Shown: one piece after another, positions 1 through 11,053 of the stretch | Numbering within the stretch: the first letter of the stretch is position 1 | Layout of the letters: the number at the start of each line of letters is the position of its first letter | Source: Maea johnstoni | Lineage: Eukaryota; Annelida; Polychaeta; Spionida; Magelonidae | Reading direction: 5' to 3' | DNA length: 64,000 nucleotides | Assembly (NCBI GenBank): GCA_963942565.1 | Contig: OZ012700.1 | Location: 30,907,589 to 30,971,588 of the forward strand | Made by a program: the position numbers and the translations under genes | The notes under the pieces: model-generated | The model's input: only the letters and a program-made list of their open reading frames with translations | Database searches by the model: none | What the model was told of the DNA's origin: nothing

Positions 1-160
1 TAGGTGTGCCCCTTGCGGGGTGCTATCTATCCATCAAACTATCTATCTTTCAAACCATCTAGCTATTGAACCATCTATCTATCGTTCGAACCAGCTATCT
101 ATCAAACCAGCTATCTATTGAACCATCTATCTATTGAACCATCTTTTTATCTATCGAACA
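1..160. repeat. left partial unit with a large internal deletion
   Basis: Bases 1-117 match 2057-2173 of the first full unit, then the text jumps to the CTAT tract that ends a unit (about 3460-3500). Compared with the full unit about 1.28 kb is missing, including the candidate exon, the second internal duplicate and the AAT tract. Both sides of the junction are CTAT repeats, so slippage or recombination between tetranucleotide tracts is the simplest cause. Confidence 0.85.
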
Positions 161-253
161 GTCAATCCACATAGGCATCACCAAATAAAAGTAATACAAA
201 TAAGTCGGAATACTTAATACTAGTCTATGCACGGGCACCATTGTGGTGTGCAG
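161..253. repeat. internal duplicate of the unit, copy A (shown in unit 1)
   Basis: This stretch is repeated in the same orientation at 2419-2511 with about ten differences (for example CATAGGCATCACC against TATAGGTATCACC, and TACTTAATACTAG against TACGTAATACTAG). It occurs in every full unit, so the duplication predates amplification of the array. Confidence 0.85.
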
Positions 254-1006
254 GTCCAACAAGGACGTAAATATAAATAATCGCACTCACAAACTTTGCC
301 TATTCTACAGTATCTAAAATAAGACAAAAATAAATGGATTGTTTCACATATATTAATCATGAAATGAAATAGATACTGAACTTAAGAGCATTCATACTTA
401 TTAACTTCTAATATCACAAAAGGGTTAATTTAGTATGCCCTTACTTAAAATGGTGTTTTTGGTATGCTTTGGTTATAACATGTTGCATTTTAGCCTACGT
501 ACCAAGGAACTGTATGTACAACTTTATAAAGTTAGCAAAGGCATGAACCAGTTATTCACGAATGTCTACTGGGTACGATGGACCAAGTGTGAAAAAGCAA
601 ATCAAAAGCTTTTTATTTTCTCAAACATTTTGGGGGTAGAGAAGATCAAACTATTTAGCCTGACCACTCTAGAGGGAGGGTAAATAAAACTATTTATCCT
701 ACTTCTACAGAAGGCTGGTAAATATATTTCAAGCAATGACTGGTTGCTTGGCTCATCTTATTGGCAAAGGGAACTTAATTTACCGGAGTCGCAAAAAAGG
801 CCATGTGCATGTCCTTCAGTATGACATAGAATATATCATCAGTACTATAAGTAAGACAAACCTATCAATAATGGAAACATGTATTTATCTCTATGTTTAT
901 CTATCAATATCTAACATCTATCTACATGTCTGTTTGTCAGTCAGTATTTCTATCTATCTTTCTATCTATCTGTGTGGGCGTGCGCACTTGGACACACACA
1001 AATTAT

Positions 1007-1008
1007 AC

Positions 1009-1042
<34 letters not shown>

Positions 1043-1106
1043 GTATGTATGTGTGTATGTATGTTTCTAAGTATGTATGTAAATATGTGTGTGTTTACTT
1101 ATAGAT
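1007..1106. repeat. AT then GTAT microsatellite (unit 1; one per unit)
   Basis: An alternating AT core interrupted by ACAT is followed by GTATGTAT runs. The number of AT steps differs between units (compare 7681-7723, 20986-21014, 44296-44324 and 47620-47650), which makes it one of the fastest-changing parts of the unit. Confidence 0.9.
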
Positions 1107-1387
1107 AAATATACATATGAATAAATGTGTTTTCATTATTGATAGCCATCTTACTTTTTGCACTAATAGATATATAGTTTGAGTGCTTGAATGCGCAAAT
1201 TTAAAGTAGCACAAATACTCTCCAGCAGGGCTGTTAAGCGAAATTATTTGCACTGCAAACTGAAGCAGTATACAGTTTCTGAATTAGCAAAGGTCCAATG
1301 CTCAGTAGTAAACACAACCCTTCAAAATAGAAAGCACACAACCTTCTTAATAGATGTATTAATTAGAGATAGCTTAGCATTCTCCAG

Positions 1388-1444
1388 CAGGTGCCAACTC
1401 CTAAATCAAACCATAAAGTACGTGTGCCCATTGCCGGGTTTGAT
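1388..1444. repeat. GTGCCAACTCCT block, copy 1 (unit 1)
   Basis: The order GGTGCCAACTCCT, then GTGTGCCC, then TTGC-GGGT matches 2032-2085 with a differing centre, so the unit seems to hold two diverged copies of one short element. The text GGGTTTGATTC here is loosely like a tRNA B box, but no convincing A box or tRNA fold was seen, so a SINE origin is only a possibility. Confidence 0.5.
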
Positions 1445-1558
1445 TCAATTGAGTATTACATAGTATTACATACTTATTCTTTAATTAATATCATTATATT
1501 GGAACCATTTATATAACCATAAATATCAGCAAATGTAGACACCAAAATAAACCCTCAA

Positions 1559-1755
1559 AACCATCTATCTATCTATCAAAGCATCTATCTATCTATCAAA
1601 CCATCTATCTATCTATATATTGAACCAGCTATCTATCAAACCATCTATATATCTATTTAACCATCTATCTATTGAACCATCTTTCTATCTATCAAACCAG
1701 CTATCTATCTATCAAATAAATCAGCTATATCTATGTATTGAACCAGCTATCTATC
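1559..1755. repeat. CTAT tetranucleotide tract (unit 1; one per unit)
   Basis: Interrupted CTAT repeats are broken into short phrases such as AAACCATCTATC and GAACCAGCTATC. Copy-number loss in this tract defines units 12-14. Confidence 0.93.
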
Positions 1756-1756
1756 C

Positions 1757-2085
1757 AATGAATGAATGAATGAGGGCTTAAAGGCACATCAGCACATTAG
1801 GCTATTTAGTGCCATTAATTGGTTTTTCTTTCGTAAAGTGGTTGTTTGCCATTGTTGAAGAACAATGGCAAAGCATGTGAAAGAAGAAAAAGCGGAAGAG
1901 AAAGAGCAGAGCCTTCATATCCAAAGATGACCAAGGGATCTTTTAGATGCATGGTATCCATAGACAGATCCACACATCCCCATTTTTTTATAAGGCGAGC
2001 AGGGTGCCACGCTGGCGTAGGGTTGCCCGGGAGGTGCCAACTCCTATTGCACACAGTAGGTGTGCCCCTTGCGGGGTGCTATCTA
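1757..2085. repeat. GC-richer segment between TGAA run and CTAT tract (unit 1)
   Basis: This is the least AT-rich part of the unit. It starts with a TGAATGAA run, contains the perfect small hairpin at 1848-1869, and ends in the GTGCCAACTCCT / GTGTGCCCC block before CTAT repeats. A unique-looking body flanked by simple repeats is typical of SINE-type insertions, yet no family was recognised. Units 3-6 lack 12 bp (TTGCACACAGTA) near its end. Confidence 0.5.
1848..1869. other. perfect hairpin, 9-bp stem and 4-nt loop (unit 1; one per unit)
   Basis: Arms GCCATTGTT and AACAATGGC flank the loop GAAG with no mismatch. It was seen unchanged in every full unit (for example from 5186, 8528 and 48444). 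Function unknown; it could be a chance palindrome or part of a structured RNA or mobile element. Confidence 0.7.
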
Positions 2086-2270
2086 TCCATCAAACTATCT
2101 ATCTTTCAAACCATCTAGCTATTGAACCATCTATCTATCGTTCGAACCAGCTATCTATCAAACCAGCTATCTATATGTATCAAACCAGCTATCTATCAAA
2201 TCATTAAGCTATATATTGAACCAGCTATCTATGTATCAAACCAGCTATCTACTTATCAAACCAGCTAGTA
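2083..2270. repeat. second CTAT tract (unit 1; one per unit)
   Basis: Interrupted CTAT repeats with ATCAAACCAGCTATC phrases. Units 6 and 15 have lost a step here, and the left partial unit has a 1.28-kb loss starting inside it. Confidence 0.93.
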
Positions 2271-2418
2271 ATAATGATAATTAATTATTCAACAGTGCTG
2301 TAGGATTGTATATGATAGGCAGCATTCACCACTTTGGGGCGGTGAATCCTGCAAAGTCATTATCTCCGCCTTGAACAGATAATACAACCTGGAAAATACA
2401 CATCAAATGATAAACAAA

Positions 2419-2511
2419 GTCAATACATATAGGTATCACCAAAATAAAAGTAATACAAATAAGTCGGAATACGTAATACTAGTCTATGCACAGGCACCAT
2501 TGTGGTGGTAG
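2419..2511. repeat. internal duplicate of the unit, copy B (shown in unit 1)
   Basis: Same-orientation partner of 161-253, 2.26 kb away within the unit. Its similarity to copy A is far below the similarity between units, so the two events have different ages. Confidence 0.85.
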
Positions 2512-2919
2512 AAAATGGTAGAAAATTAATAGATGGGAAATGTATGGAATATTTAGGTATAACATGGGGTTATAATACCCACCAACAATTACTCAAACAG
2601 CACAGGAAATCAAAAAATTGCAATGTAATCTGTAATGGTATTTACTAATAATGACAACCTTCATGGTGTGACTTTGGGAGTATGTACCACATATGTTGTA
2701 GGGTGACATGGCTCTGATTAATGTCTTTATCACCTGATTAAATTACATAACATAACTGATTGAAAAGACCAGTATTTCTAGTAGATTAATTGAATAATGC
2801 ACTAAGTAACTTTTATTTACCATGACTAAGATGTGGACAAATCATGGTTTAAAGATCATGAATTTAAATGTAAACTTACCCATGTTCTTGAGTGCAGGGA
2901 CTGATGATGGGCACCTCAC

Positions 2920-3125
2920 CGACGGGTTAAGCTGCTTTCAGTAGGCTCTCTGAAGATGATGGTGTTGAGTCCGATGAGAAGCAAGGTAGTACCATAACAT
3001 CTTTTAAAGATGACATTGCTTTTCCGGGACCGTCTGTTATGGTGAAGACAGGAGATCACTGTGTAGGCTGTGGCAATAAAGCACGCGCCAAACATGGCTG
3101 TGAAGAATTCCTTCCTTTCTTCCGT
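2920..3125 (-). CDS. candidate 206-nt internal exon, two hydrophobic segments (unit 1)
   Basis: On the minus strand a branch-point-like TTACTGATAA and a pyrimidine-rich run with no intervening AG lead to the acceptor TTGAAG|ACGG. The frame stays open to a good donor CG|GTGAGG, and its first stop is the TGA formed by the donor itself, as for a genuine phase-0 to phase-2 exon. The roughly 69 residues start TEERKEFFTAM, hold a hydrophobic stretch (about residues 7-25, FGACFIATAYTVISC), a basic linker (HHNRRSRKSN), a second hydrophobic stretch (about 43-57, GTTLLLIGLNTIIF) and a polar end (REPTESSLTR). The other two frames contain stops. A second strong donor (G|GTAAGT) lies 40 nt further on and would include the stop. 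No family was recognised; a two-pass membrane segment is an inference from hydrophobicity. This copy has one silent Leu-codon difference. Confidence 0.5.
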
Positions 3126-3180
3126 CTTCAATGACACCAAAAGAAGATTATCAGTAACAATAAATGATTGAAAAAACTAC

Positions 3181-3310
3181 ACAATAATGATGATGAAAAT
3201 TATAATAATATAAAGAATAATAATAATGACTCTAATAATAATGAATTTAATTATAATAATAATAATAATGAATATAATTATAATAATCCAGAAAGAATAA
3301 TAATTTAAGA
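3181..3310. repeat. AAT-rich tract (unit 1; one per unit)
   Basis: Degenerate AAT/ATT repeats just 5' of the candidate exon on the minus strand. Read on that strand they give runs of isoleucine in a spurious frame. Variants AATAATATAAAG / AATATTATAAAG separate groups of units. Confidence 0.9.
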
Positions 3311-3333
3311 AAAAACAATAATGGACGTAAACA

Positions 3334-3412
3334 TAAACCCATTCAGGCCAGCAGCAGCCTTCAAAGCCTGACATTTTTTGATGACCGCCCCCTGACAAAA
3401 GCAAATTTTGAA
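3334..3412. mobile_element. relic of TTAA element family B inside the unit (unit 1)
   Basis: The order TAAACCCATTCA, GGCC, AAAGCCTGACATTTTTTGA and CTGACAAAAGCAAATTTTGAAAA parallels the end of the family B copy at 60250-60478 (CCCATTCACATTC, GGCC, CAGGCCTGATGATTTTTG). Only one end of the element is recognisable. The same relic is in every full unit, so it was present before amplification. Confidence 0.5.
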
Positions 3413-3417
3413 AATAA

Positions 3418-3496
3418 TCTATCGTACGCTCTATCTTTCTATTGAACCATTTATCTATCAAACCATCTATCTATTGAACCATCTTTTTATCTATCG
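3418..3496. repeat. third CTAT tract, ends the unit (unit 1)
   Basis: CTATCTTTCTATTGAACC phrases run up to ATCGAACAG, after which the next unit begins. Confidence 0.9.
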
Positions 3497-3500
3497 AACA

Positions 3501-4349
3501 GTCAATCCACATAGGCATCACCAAATAAAAGTAATACAAATAAGTCGGAATACTTAATACTAGTCTATGCACGGGCACCATTGTGGTGTGCAGGTCCAAC
3601 AAGGACGTAAATATAAATAATCGCACTCACAAACTTTGCCTATTCTACAGTATCTAAAATAAGACAAAAATAAATGGATTGTTTCACATATATTAATCAT
3701 GAAATGAAATAGATACTGAACTTAAGAGCATTCATACTTATTAACTTCTAATATCACAAAAGGGTTAATTTAGTATGCCCTTACTTAAAATGGTGTTTTT
3801 GGTATGCTTTGGTTATAACATGTTGCATTTTAGCCTACGTACCAAGGAACTGTATGTACAACTTTATAAAGTTAGCAAAGGCATGAACCAGTTATTCACG
3901 AATGTCTACTGGGTACGATGGACCAAGTGTGAAAAAGCAAATCAAAAGCTTTTTATTTTCTCAAACATTTTGGGGGTAGAGAAGATCAAACTATTTAGCC
4001 TGACCACTCTAGAGGGAGGGTAAATAAAACTATTTATCCTACTTCTACAGAAGGCTGGTAAATATATTTCAAGCAATGACTGGTTGCTTGGCTCATCTTA
4101 TTGGCAAAGGGAACTTAATTTACCGGAGTCGCAAAAAAGGCCATGTGCATGTCCTTCAGTATGACATAGAATATATCATCAGTACTATAAGTAAGACAAA
4201 CCTATCAATAATGGAAACATGTATTTATCTCTATGTTTATCTATCAATATCTAACATCTATCTACATGTCTGTTTGTCAGTCAGTATTTCTATCTATCTT
4301 TCTATCTATCTGTGTGGGCGTGCGCACTTGGACACACACAAATTATACA

Positions 4350-4380
<31 letters not shown>

Positions 4381-6838
4381 GTATGTATGTGTGTATGTAT
4401 GTTTCTAAGTATGTATGTAAATATGTGTGTGTTTACTTATAGATAAATATACATATGAATAAATGTGTTTTCATTATTGATAGCCATCTTACTTTTTGCA
4501 CTAATAGATATATAATTTGAGTGCTTGAATGCGCAAATTTAAAGTAGCACAAATACTCTCCAGCAGGGCTGTTAAGCGAAATTATTTGCACTGCAAACTG
4601 AAGCAGTATACAGTTTCTGAATTAGCAAAGGTCCAATGCTCAGTAGTAAACACAACCCTTCAAAATAGAAAGCACACAACCTTCTTAATAGATGTATTAA
4701 TTAGAGATAGCTTAGCATTCTCCAGCAGGTGCCAACTCCTAAATCAAACCATAAAGTACGTGTGCCCATTGCCGGGTTTGATTCAATTGAGTATTACATA
4801 GTATTACATACTTATTCTTTAATTAATATCATTATATTGGAACCATTTATATAACCATAAATATCAGCAAATGTAGACACCAAAATAAACCCTCAAAACC
4901 ATCTATCTATCTATCAAAGCATCTATCTATCTATCAAACCATCTATCTATCTATATATTGAACCAGCTATCTATCAAACCATCTATATATCTATTTAACC
5001 ATCTATCTATTGAACCATCTTTCTATCTATCAAACCAGCTATCTATCTATCAAATAAATCAGCTATATCTATGTATTGAACCAGCTATCTATCCAATGAA
5101 TGAATGAATGAGGGCTTAAAGGCACATCAGCACATTAGGCTATTTAGTGCCATTAATTGGTTTTTCTTTCGTAAAGTGGTTGTTTGCCATTGTTGAAGAA
5201 CAATGGCAAAGCATGTGAAAGAAGAAAAAGCGGAAGAGAAAGAGCAGAGCCTTCATATCCAAAGATGACCAAGGGATCTTTTAGATGCATGGTATCCATA
5301 GACAGATCCACACATCCCCATTTTTTTATAAGGCGAGCAGGGTGCCACGCTGGCGTAGGGTTGCCCGGGAGGTGCCAACTCCTATTGCACACAGTAGGTG
5401 TGCCCCTTGCGGGGTGCTATCTATCCATCAAACTATCTATCTTTCAAACCATCTAGCTATTGAACCATCTATCTATCGTTCGAACCAGCTATCTATCAAA
5501 CCAGCTATCTATATGTATCAAACCAGCTATCTATCAAATCATTAAGCTATATATTGAACCAGCTATCTATGTATCAAACCAGCTATCTACTTATCAAACC
5601 AGCTAGTAATAATGATAATTAATTATTCAACAGTGCTGTAGGATTGTATATGATAGGCAGCATTCACCACTTTGGGGCGGTGAATCCTGCAAAGTCATTA
5701 TCTCCTCCTTGAACAGATAATACAACCTGGAAAATACACATCAAATGATAAACAAAGTCAATACATATAGGTATCACCAAAATAAAAGTAATACAAATAA
5801 GTCGGAATACGTAATACTAGTCTATGCACAGGCACCATTGTGGTGGTAGAAAAGGGTAGAAAATTAATAGATGGGAAATGTATGGAATATTTAGGTATAA
5901 CATGGGGTTATAATACCCACCAACAATTACTCAAACAGCCCAGGAAATCAAAAAATTGCAATGTAATCTGTAATGGTATTTACTAATAATGACAACCTTC
6001 ATGGTGTGACTTTGGGAGTATGTACCACATATGTTGTAGGGTGACATGGCTCTGATTAATGTCTTTATCACCTGATTAAATTACATAACATAACTGATTG
6101 AAAAGACCAGTATTTCTAGTAGATTAATTGAATAATGCACTAAGTAACTTTTATTTACCATGACTAAGATGTGGACAAATCATGGTTTAAAGATCATGAA
6201 TTTAAATGTAAACTTACCCATGTTCTTGAGTGCAGGGACTGATGATGGGCACCTCACCGACGGGTTAAGCTGCTTTCAGTAGGCTCTCTGAAGATGATGG
6301 TGTTGAGTCCGATGAGGAGCAAGGTAGTACCATAACATCTTTTAAAGATGACATTGCTTTTCCGGGACCGTCTGTTATGGTGAAGACAGGAGATCACTGT
6401 GTAGGCTGTGGCAATAAAGCACGCGCCAAACATGGCTGTGAAGAATTCCTTCCTTTCTTCCGTCTTCAATGACACCAAAAGAAGATTATCAGTAACAATA
6501 AATGATTGAAAAAACTACACAATAATGATGATGAAAATTATAATAATATAAAGAATAATAATAATGACTCTAATAATAATGAATTTAATTATAATAATAA
6601 TAATAATGAATATAATTATAATAATCTTGAAAGAATAATAATTTAAGAAAAAACAATAATGGACGTAAACATAAACCCATTCAGGCCAGCAGCAGCCTTC
6701 AAAGCCTGACATTTTTTGATGACCGCCCCCTGACAAAAGCAAATTTTGAAAATAATCTATCGTACGCTCTATCTTTCTATTGAACCATTTATCTATCAAA
6801 CCATCTATCTATTGAACCATCTTTTTATCTATCGAACA
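3501..6838. repeat. array unit 2
   Basis: Full unit of 3338 bp. Differences noticed: ATATAATTTGAG near 4510 where others read ATATAGTTTGAG, and AAAAGGGTAG near 5850. It keeps the 12-bp TTGCACACAGTA segment that units 3-6 lack. Confidence 0.95.
6258..6463 (-). CDS. candidate exon copy, unit 2
   Basis: Acceptor, donor and peptide are the same as in unit 1, with the consensus CTC Leu codon. Confidence 0.48.
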
Positions 6839-7687
6839 GTCAATCCACATAGGCATCACCAAATAAAAGTAATACAAATAAGTCGGAATACTTAATACTA
6901 GTCTATGCACGGGCACCATTGTGGTGTGCAGGTCCAACAAGGACGTAAATATAAATAATCGCACTCACAAACTTTGCCTATTCTACAGTATCTAAAATAA
7001 GACAAAAATAAATGGATTGTTTCACATATATTAATCATGAAATGAAATAGATACTGAACTTAAGAGCATTCATACTTATTAACTTCTAATATCACAAAAG
7101 GGTTAATTTAGTATGCCCTTACTTAAAATGGTGTTTTTGGTATGCTTTGGTTATAACATGTTGCATTTTAGCCTACGTACCAAGGAACTGTATGTACAAC
7201 TTTATAAAGTTAGCAAAGGCATGAACCAGTTATTCACGAATGTCTACTGGGTACGATGGACCAAGTGTGAAAAAGCAAATCAAAAGCTTTTTATTTTCTC
7301 AAACATTTTGGGGGTAGAGAAGATCAAACTATTTAGCCTGACCACTCTAGAGGGAGGGTAAATAAAACTATTTATCCTACTTCTACAGAAGGCTGGTAAA
7401 TATATTTCAAGCAATGACTGGTTGCTTGGCTCATCTTATTGGCAAAGGGAACTTAATTTACCGGAGTCGCAAAAAAGGCCATGTGCATGTCCTTCAGTAT
7501 GACATAGAATATATCATCAGTACTATAAGTAAGACAAACCTATCAATAATGGAAACATGTATTTATCTCTATGTTTATCTATCAATATCTAACATCTATC
7601 TACATGTCTGTTTGTCAGTCAGTATTTCTATCTATCTTTCTATCTATCTGTGTGGGCGTGCGCACTTGGACACACACAAATTATACA

Positions 7688-7722
<35 letters not shown>

Positions 7723-10167
7723 GTATGTATGTGTGTATGTATGTTTCTAAGTATGTATGTAAATATGTGTGTGTTTACTTATAGATAAATATACATATGA
7801 ATAAATGTGTTTTCATTATTGATAGCCATCTTACTTTTTGCACTAATAGATATATAGTTTGAGTGCTTGAATGCGCAAATTTAAAGTAGCACAAATACTC
7901 TCCAGCAGGGCTGTTAAGCGAAATTATTTGCACTGCAAACTGAAGCAGTATACAGTTTCTGAATTAGCAAAGGTCCAATGCTCAGTAGTAAACACAACCC
8001 TTCAAAATAGAAAGCACACAACCTTCTTAATAGATGTATTAATTAGAGATAGCTTAGCATTCTCCAGCAGGTGCCAACTCCTAAATCAAACCATAAAGTA
8101 CGTGTGCCCATTGCCGGGTTTGATTCAATTGAGTATTACATAGTATTACATACTTATTCTTTAATTAATATCATTATATTGGAACCATTTATATAACCAT
8201 AAATATCAGCAAATGTAGACACCAAAATAAACCCTCAAAACCATCTATCTATCTATCAAAGCATCTATCTATCTATCAAACCATCTATCTATCTATATAT
8301 TGAACCAGCTATCTATCAAACCATCTATATATCTATTTAACCATCTATCTATTGAACCATCTTTCTATCTATCAAACCAGCTATCTATCTATCAAATAAA
8401 TCAGCTATATCTATGTATTGAACCAGCTATCTATCCAATGAATGAATGAATGAGGGCTTAAAGGCACATCAGCACATTAGGCTATTTAGTGCCATTAATT
8501 GGTTTTTTTTTCGTAAAGTGGTTGTTTGCCATTGTTGAAGAACAATGGCAAAGCATGTGAAAGAAGAAAAAGCGGAAGAGAAAGAGCAGAGCCTTCATAT
8601 CCAAAGATGACCAAGGGATCTTTTAGATGCATGGTATCCATAGACAGATCCACACATCCCCATTTTTTTTATAAGGCGAGCAGGGTGCCACGCTGGCGTA
8701 GGGTTGCCCGGGAGGTGCCAACTCCTAGGTGTGCCCCTTGCGGGGTGCTATCTATCCATCAAACTATCTATCTTTCAAACCATCTAGCTATTGAACCATC
8801 TATCTATCGTTCGAACCAGCTATCTATCAAACCAGCTATCTATATGTATCAAACCAGCTATCTATCAAATCATTAAGCTATATATTGAACCAGCTATCTA
8901 TGTATCAAACCAGCTATCTACTTATCAAACCAGCTAGTAATAATGATAATTAATTATTCAACAGTGCTGTAGGATTGTATATGATAGGCAGCATTCACCA
9001 CTTTGGGGCGGTGAATCCTGCAAAGTCATTATCTCCTCCTTGAACAGATAATACAACCTGGAAAATACACATCAAATGATAAACAAAGTCAATACATATA
9101 GGTATCACCAAAATAAAAGTAATACAAATAAGTTGGAATACGTAATACTAGTCTATGCACAGGCACCATTGTGGTGGTAGAAAATGGTAGAAAATTAATA
9201 GATGGGAAATGTATGGAATATTTAGGTATAACATGGGGTTATAATACCCACCAACAATTACTCAAACAGCCCAGGAAATCAAAAAATTGCAATGTAATCT
9301 GTAATGGTATTTACTAATAATGACAACCTTCATGGTGTGACTTTGGGAGTATGTACCACATATGTTGTAGGGTGACATGGCTCTGATTAATGTCTTTATC
9401 ACCTGATTAAATTACATAACATAACTGATTGAAAAGACCAGTATTTCTAGTAGATTAATTGAATAATGCACTAAGTAACTTTTATTTACCATGACTAAGA
9501 TGTGGACAAATCATGGTTTAAAGATCATGAATTTAAATGTAAACTTACCCATGTTCTTGAGTGCAGGGACTGATGATGGGCACCTCACCGACGGGTTAAG
9601 CTGCTTTCAGTAGGCTCTCTGAAGATGATGGTGTTGAGTCCGATGAGGAGCAAGGTAGTACCATAACATCTTTTAAAGATGACATTGCTTTTCCGGGACC
9701 GTCTGTTATGGTGAAGACAGGAGATCACTGTGTAGGCTGTGGCAATAAAGCACGCGCCAAACATGGCTGTGAAGAATTCCTTCCTTTCTTCCGTCTTCAA
9801 TGACACCAAAAGAAGATTATCAGTAACAATAAATGATTGAAAAAACTACACAATAATGATGATGAAAATTATAATAATATAAAGAATAATAATAATGACT
9901 AATAATAATGAATTTAATTATAATAATAATAATAATGAATATAATTATAATAATCTTGAAAGAATAATAATTTAAGAAAAAACAATAATGGACGTAAACA
10001 TAAACCCATTCAGGCCAGCAGCAGCCTTCAAAGCCTGACATTTTTTGATGACCGCCCCCTGACAAAAGCAAATTTTGAAAATAATCTATCGTACGCTCTA
10101 TCTTTCTATTGAACCATTTATCTATCAAACCATCTATCTATTGAACCATCTTTTTATCTATCGAACA
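6839..10167. repeat. array unit 3
   Basis: Full unit of 3329 bp. It lacks the 12-bp TTGCACACAGTA segment (junction near 8727) and has lost a CT dinucleotide in the AAT tract near 9900. Confidence 0.95.
9589..9794 (-). CDS. candidate exon copy, unit 3
   Basis: Consensus peptide, acceptor and both donors. Confidence 0.48.
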
Positions 10168-11018
10168 GTCAATCCACATAGGCATCACCAAATAAAAGTA
10201 ATACAAATAAGTCGGAATACTTAATACTAGTCTATGCACGGGCACCATTGTGGTGTGCAGGTCCAACAAGGACGTAAATATAAATAATCGCACTCACAAA
10301 CTTTGCCTATTCTACAGTATCTAAAATAAGACAAAAATAAATGGATTGTTTCACATATATTAATCATGAAATGAAATAGATACTGAACTTAAGAGCATTC
10401 ATACTTATTAACTTCTAATATCACAAAAGGGTTAATTTAGTATGCCCTTACTTAAAATGGTGTTTTTGGTATGCTTTGGTTATAACATGTTGCATTTTAG
10501 CCTACGTACCAAGGAACTGTATGTACAACTTTATAAAGTTAGCAAAGGCATGAACCAGTTATTCACGAATGTCTACTGGGTACGATGGACCAAGTGTGAA
10601 AAAGCAAATCAAAAGCTTTTTATTTTCTCAAACATTTTGGGGGTAGAGAAGATCAAACTATTTAGCCTGACCACTCTAGAGGGAGGGTAAATAAAACTAT
10701 TTATCCTACTTCTACAGAAGGCTGGTAAATATATTTCAAGCAATGACTGGTTGCTTGGCTCATCTTATTGGCAAAGGGAACTTAATTTACCGGAGTCGCA
10801 AAAAAGGCCATGTGCATGTCCTTCAGTATGACATAGAATATATCATCAGTACTATAAGTAAGACAAACCTATCAATAATGGAAACATGTATTTATCTCTA
10901 TGTTTATCTATCAATATCTAACATCTATCTACATGTCTGTTTGTCAGTCAGTATTTCTATCTATCTTTCTATCTATCTGTGTGGGCGTGCGCACTTGGAC
11001 ACACACAAATTATACATA

Positions 11019-11053
<35 letters not shown>

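Larger units (their letters stand above)
161..3500. repeat. array unit 1 (reference unit)
   Basis: Map used for all units: internal duplicate 161-253; AT-rich unique stretch 254-1000; AT/GT microsatellite 1007-1106; unique stretch with GTGCCAACTCCT block 1388-1444; CTAT tract 1559-1755; TGAA run and GC-richer segment 1757-2085 with hairpin 1848-1869; CTAT tract 2083-2270; second duplicate 2419-2511; AT-rich stretch 2512-2870; minus-strand candidate exon 2920-3125; AAT-rich tract 3181-3310; TTAA-element relic 3334-3412; CTAT tract 3418-3496. It shares the variant AATCCAGAAAG near 3287 only with unit 4. Confidence 0.95.

Noticed and set aside
435-683. 82-codon plus-strand frame repeated in all 16 units (for example 3775-4023, 50368-50616)
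   Set aside because: Open in every unit, but the units are nearly identical so that says nothing about selection. AT-rich, no recognised motif, no convincing splice borders.
736-1104. 110-124 codon plus-strand frames ending in Tyr-Ile and Cys-Val-Tyr runs, one per unit
   Set aside because: The second half is a translated CTAT / AT / GTAT microsatellite whose length and frame differ between units.
1388-1444. tRNA-derived SINE promoter (B-box-like GGGTTTGATTC)
   Set aside because: No matching A box at proper spacing and no tRNA fold could be drawn; kept only as a weak possibility.
1191-1463. 90-codon plus-strand frame in most units
   Set aside because: Broken in some near-identical units (13 and 14), no coding bias, no recognised motif.
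1815-2118. Overlapping 79-90 codon frames on both strands in the hairpin segment
   Set aside because: They open or close with the length of a T-run and the 12-bp indel, and they run into CTAT repeats.
3177-3461. 94-codon minus-strand frame rich in isoleucine, in many units
   Set aside because: Mostly translated AAT tract plus the family B relic.
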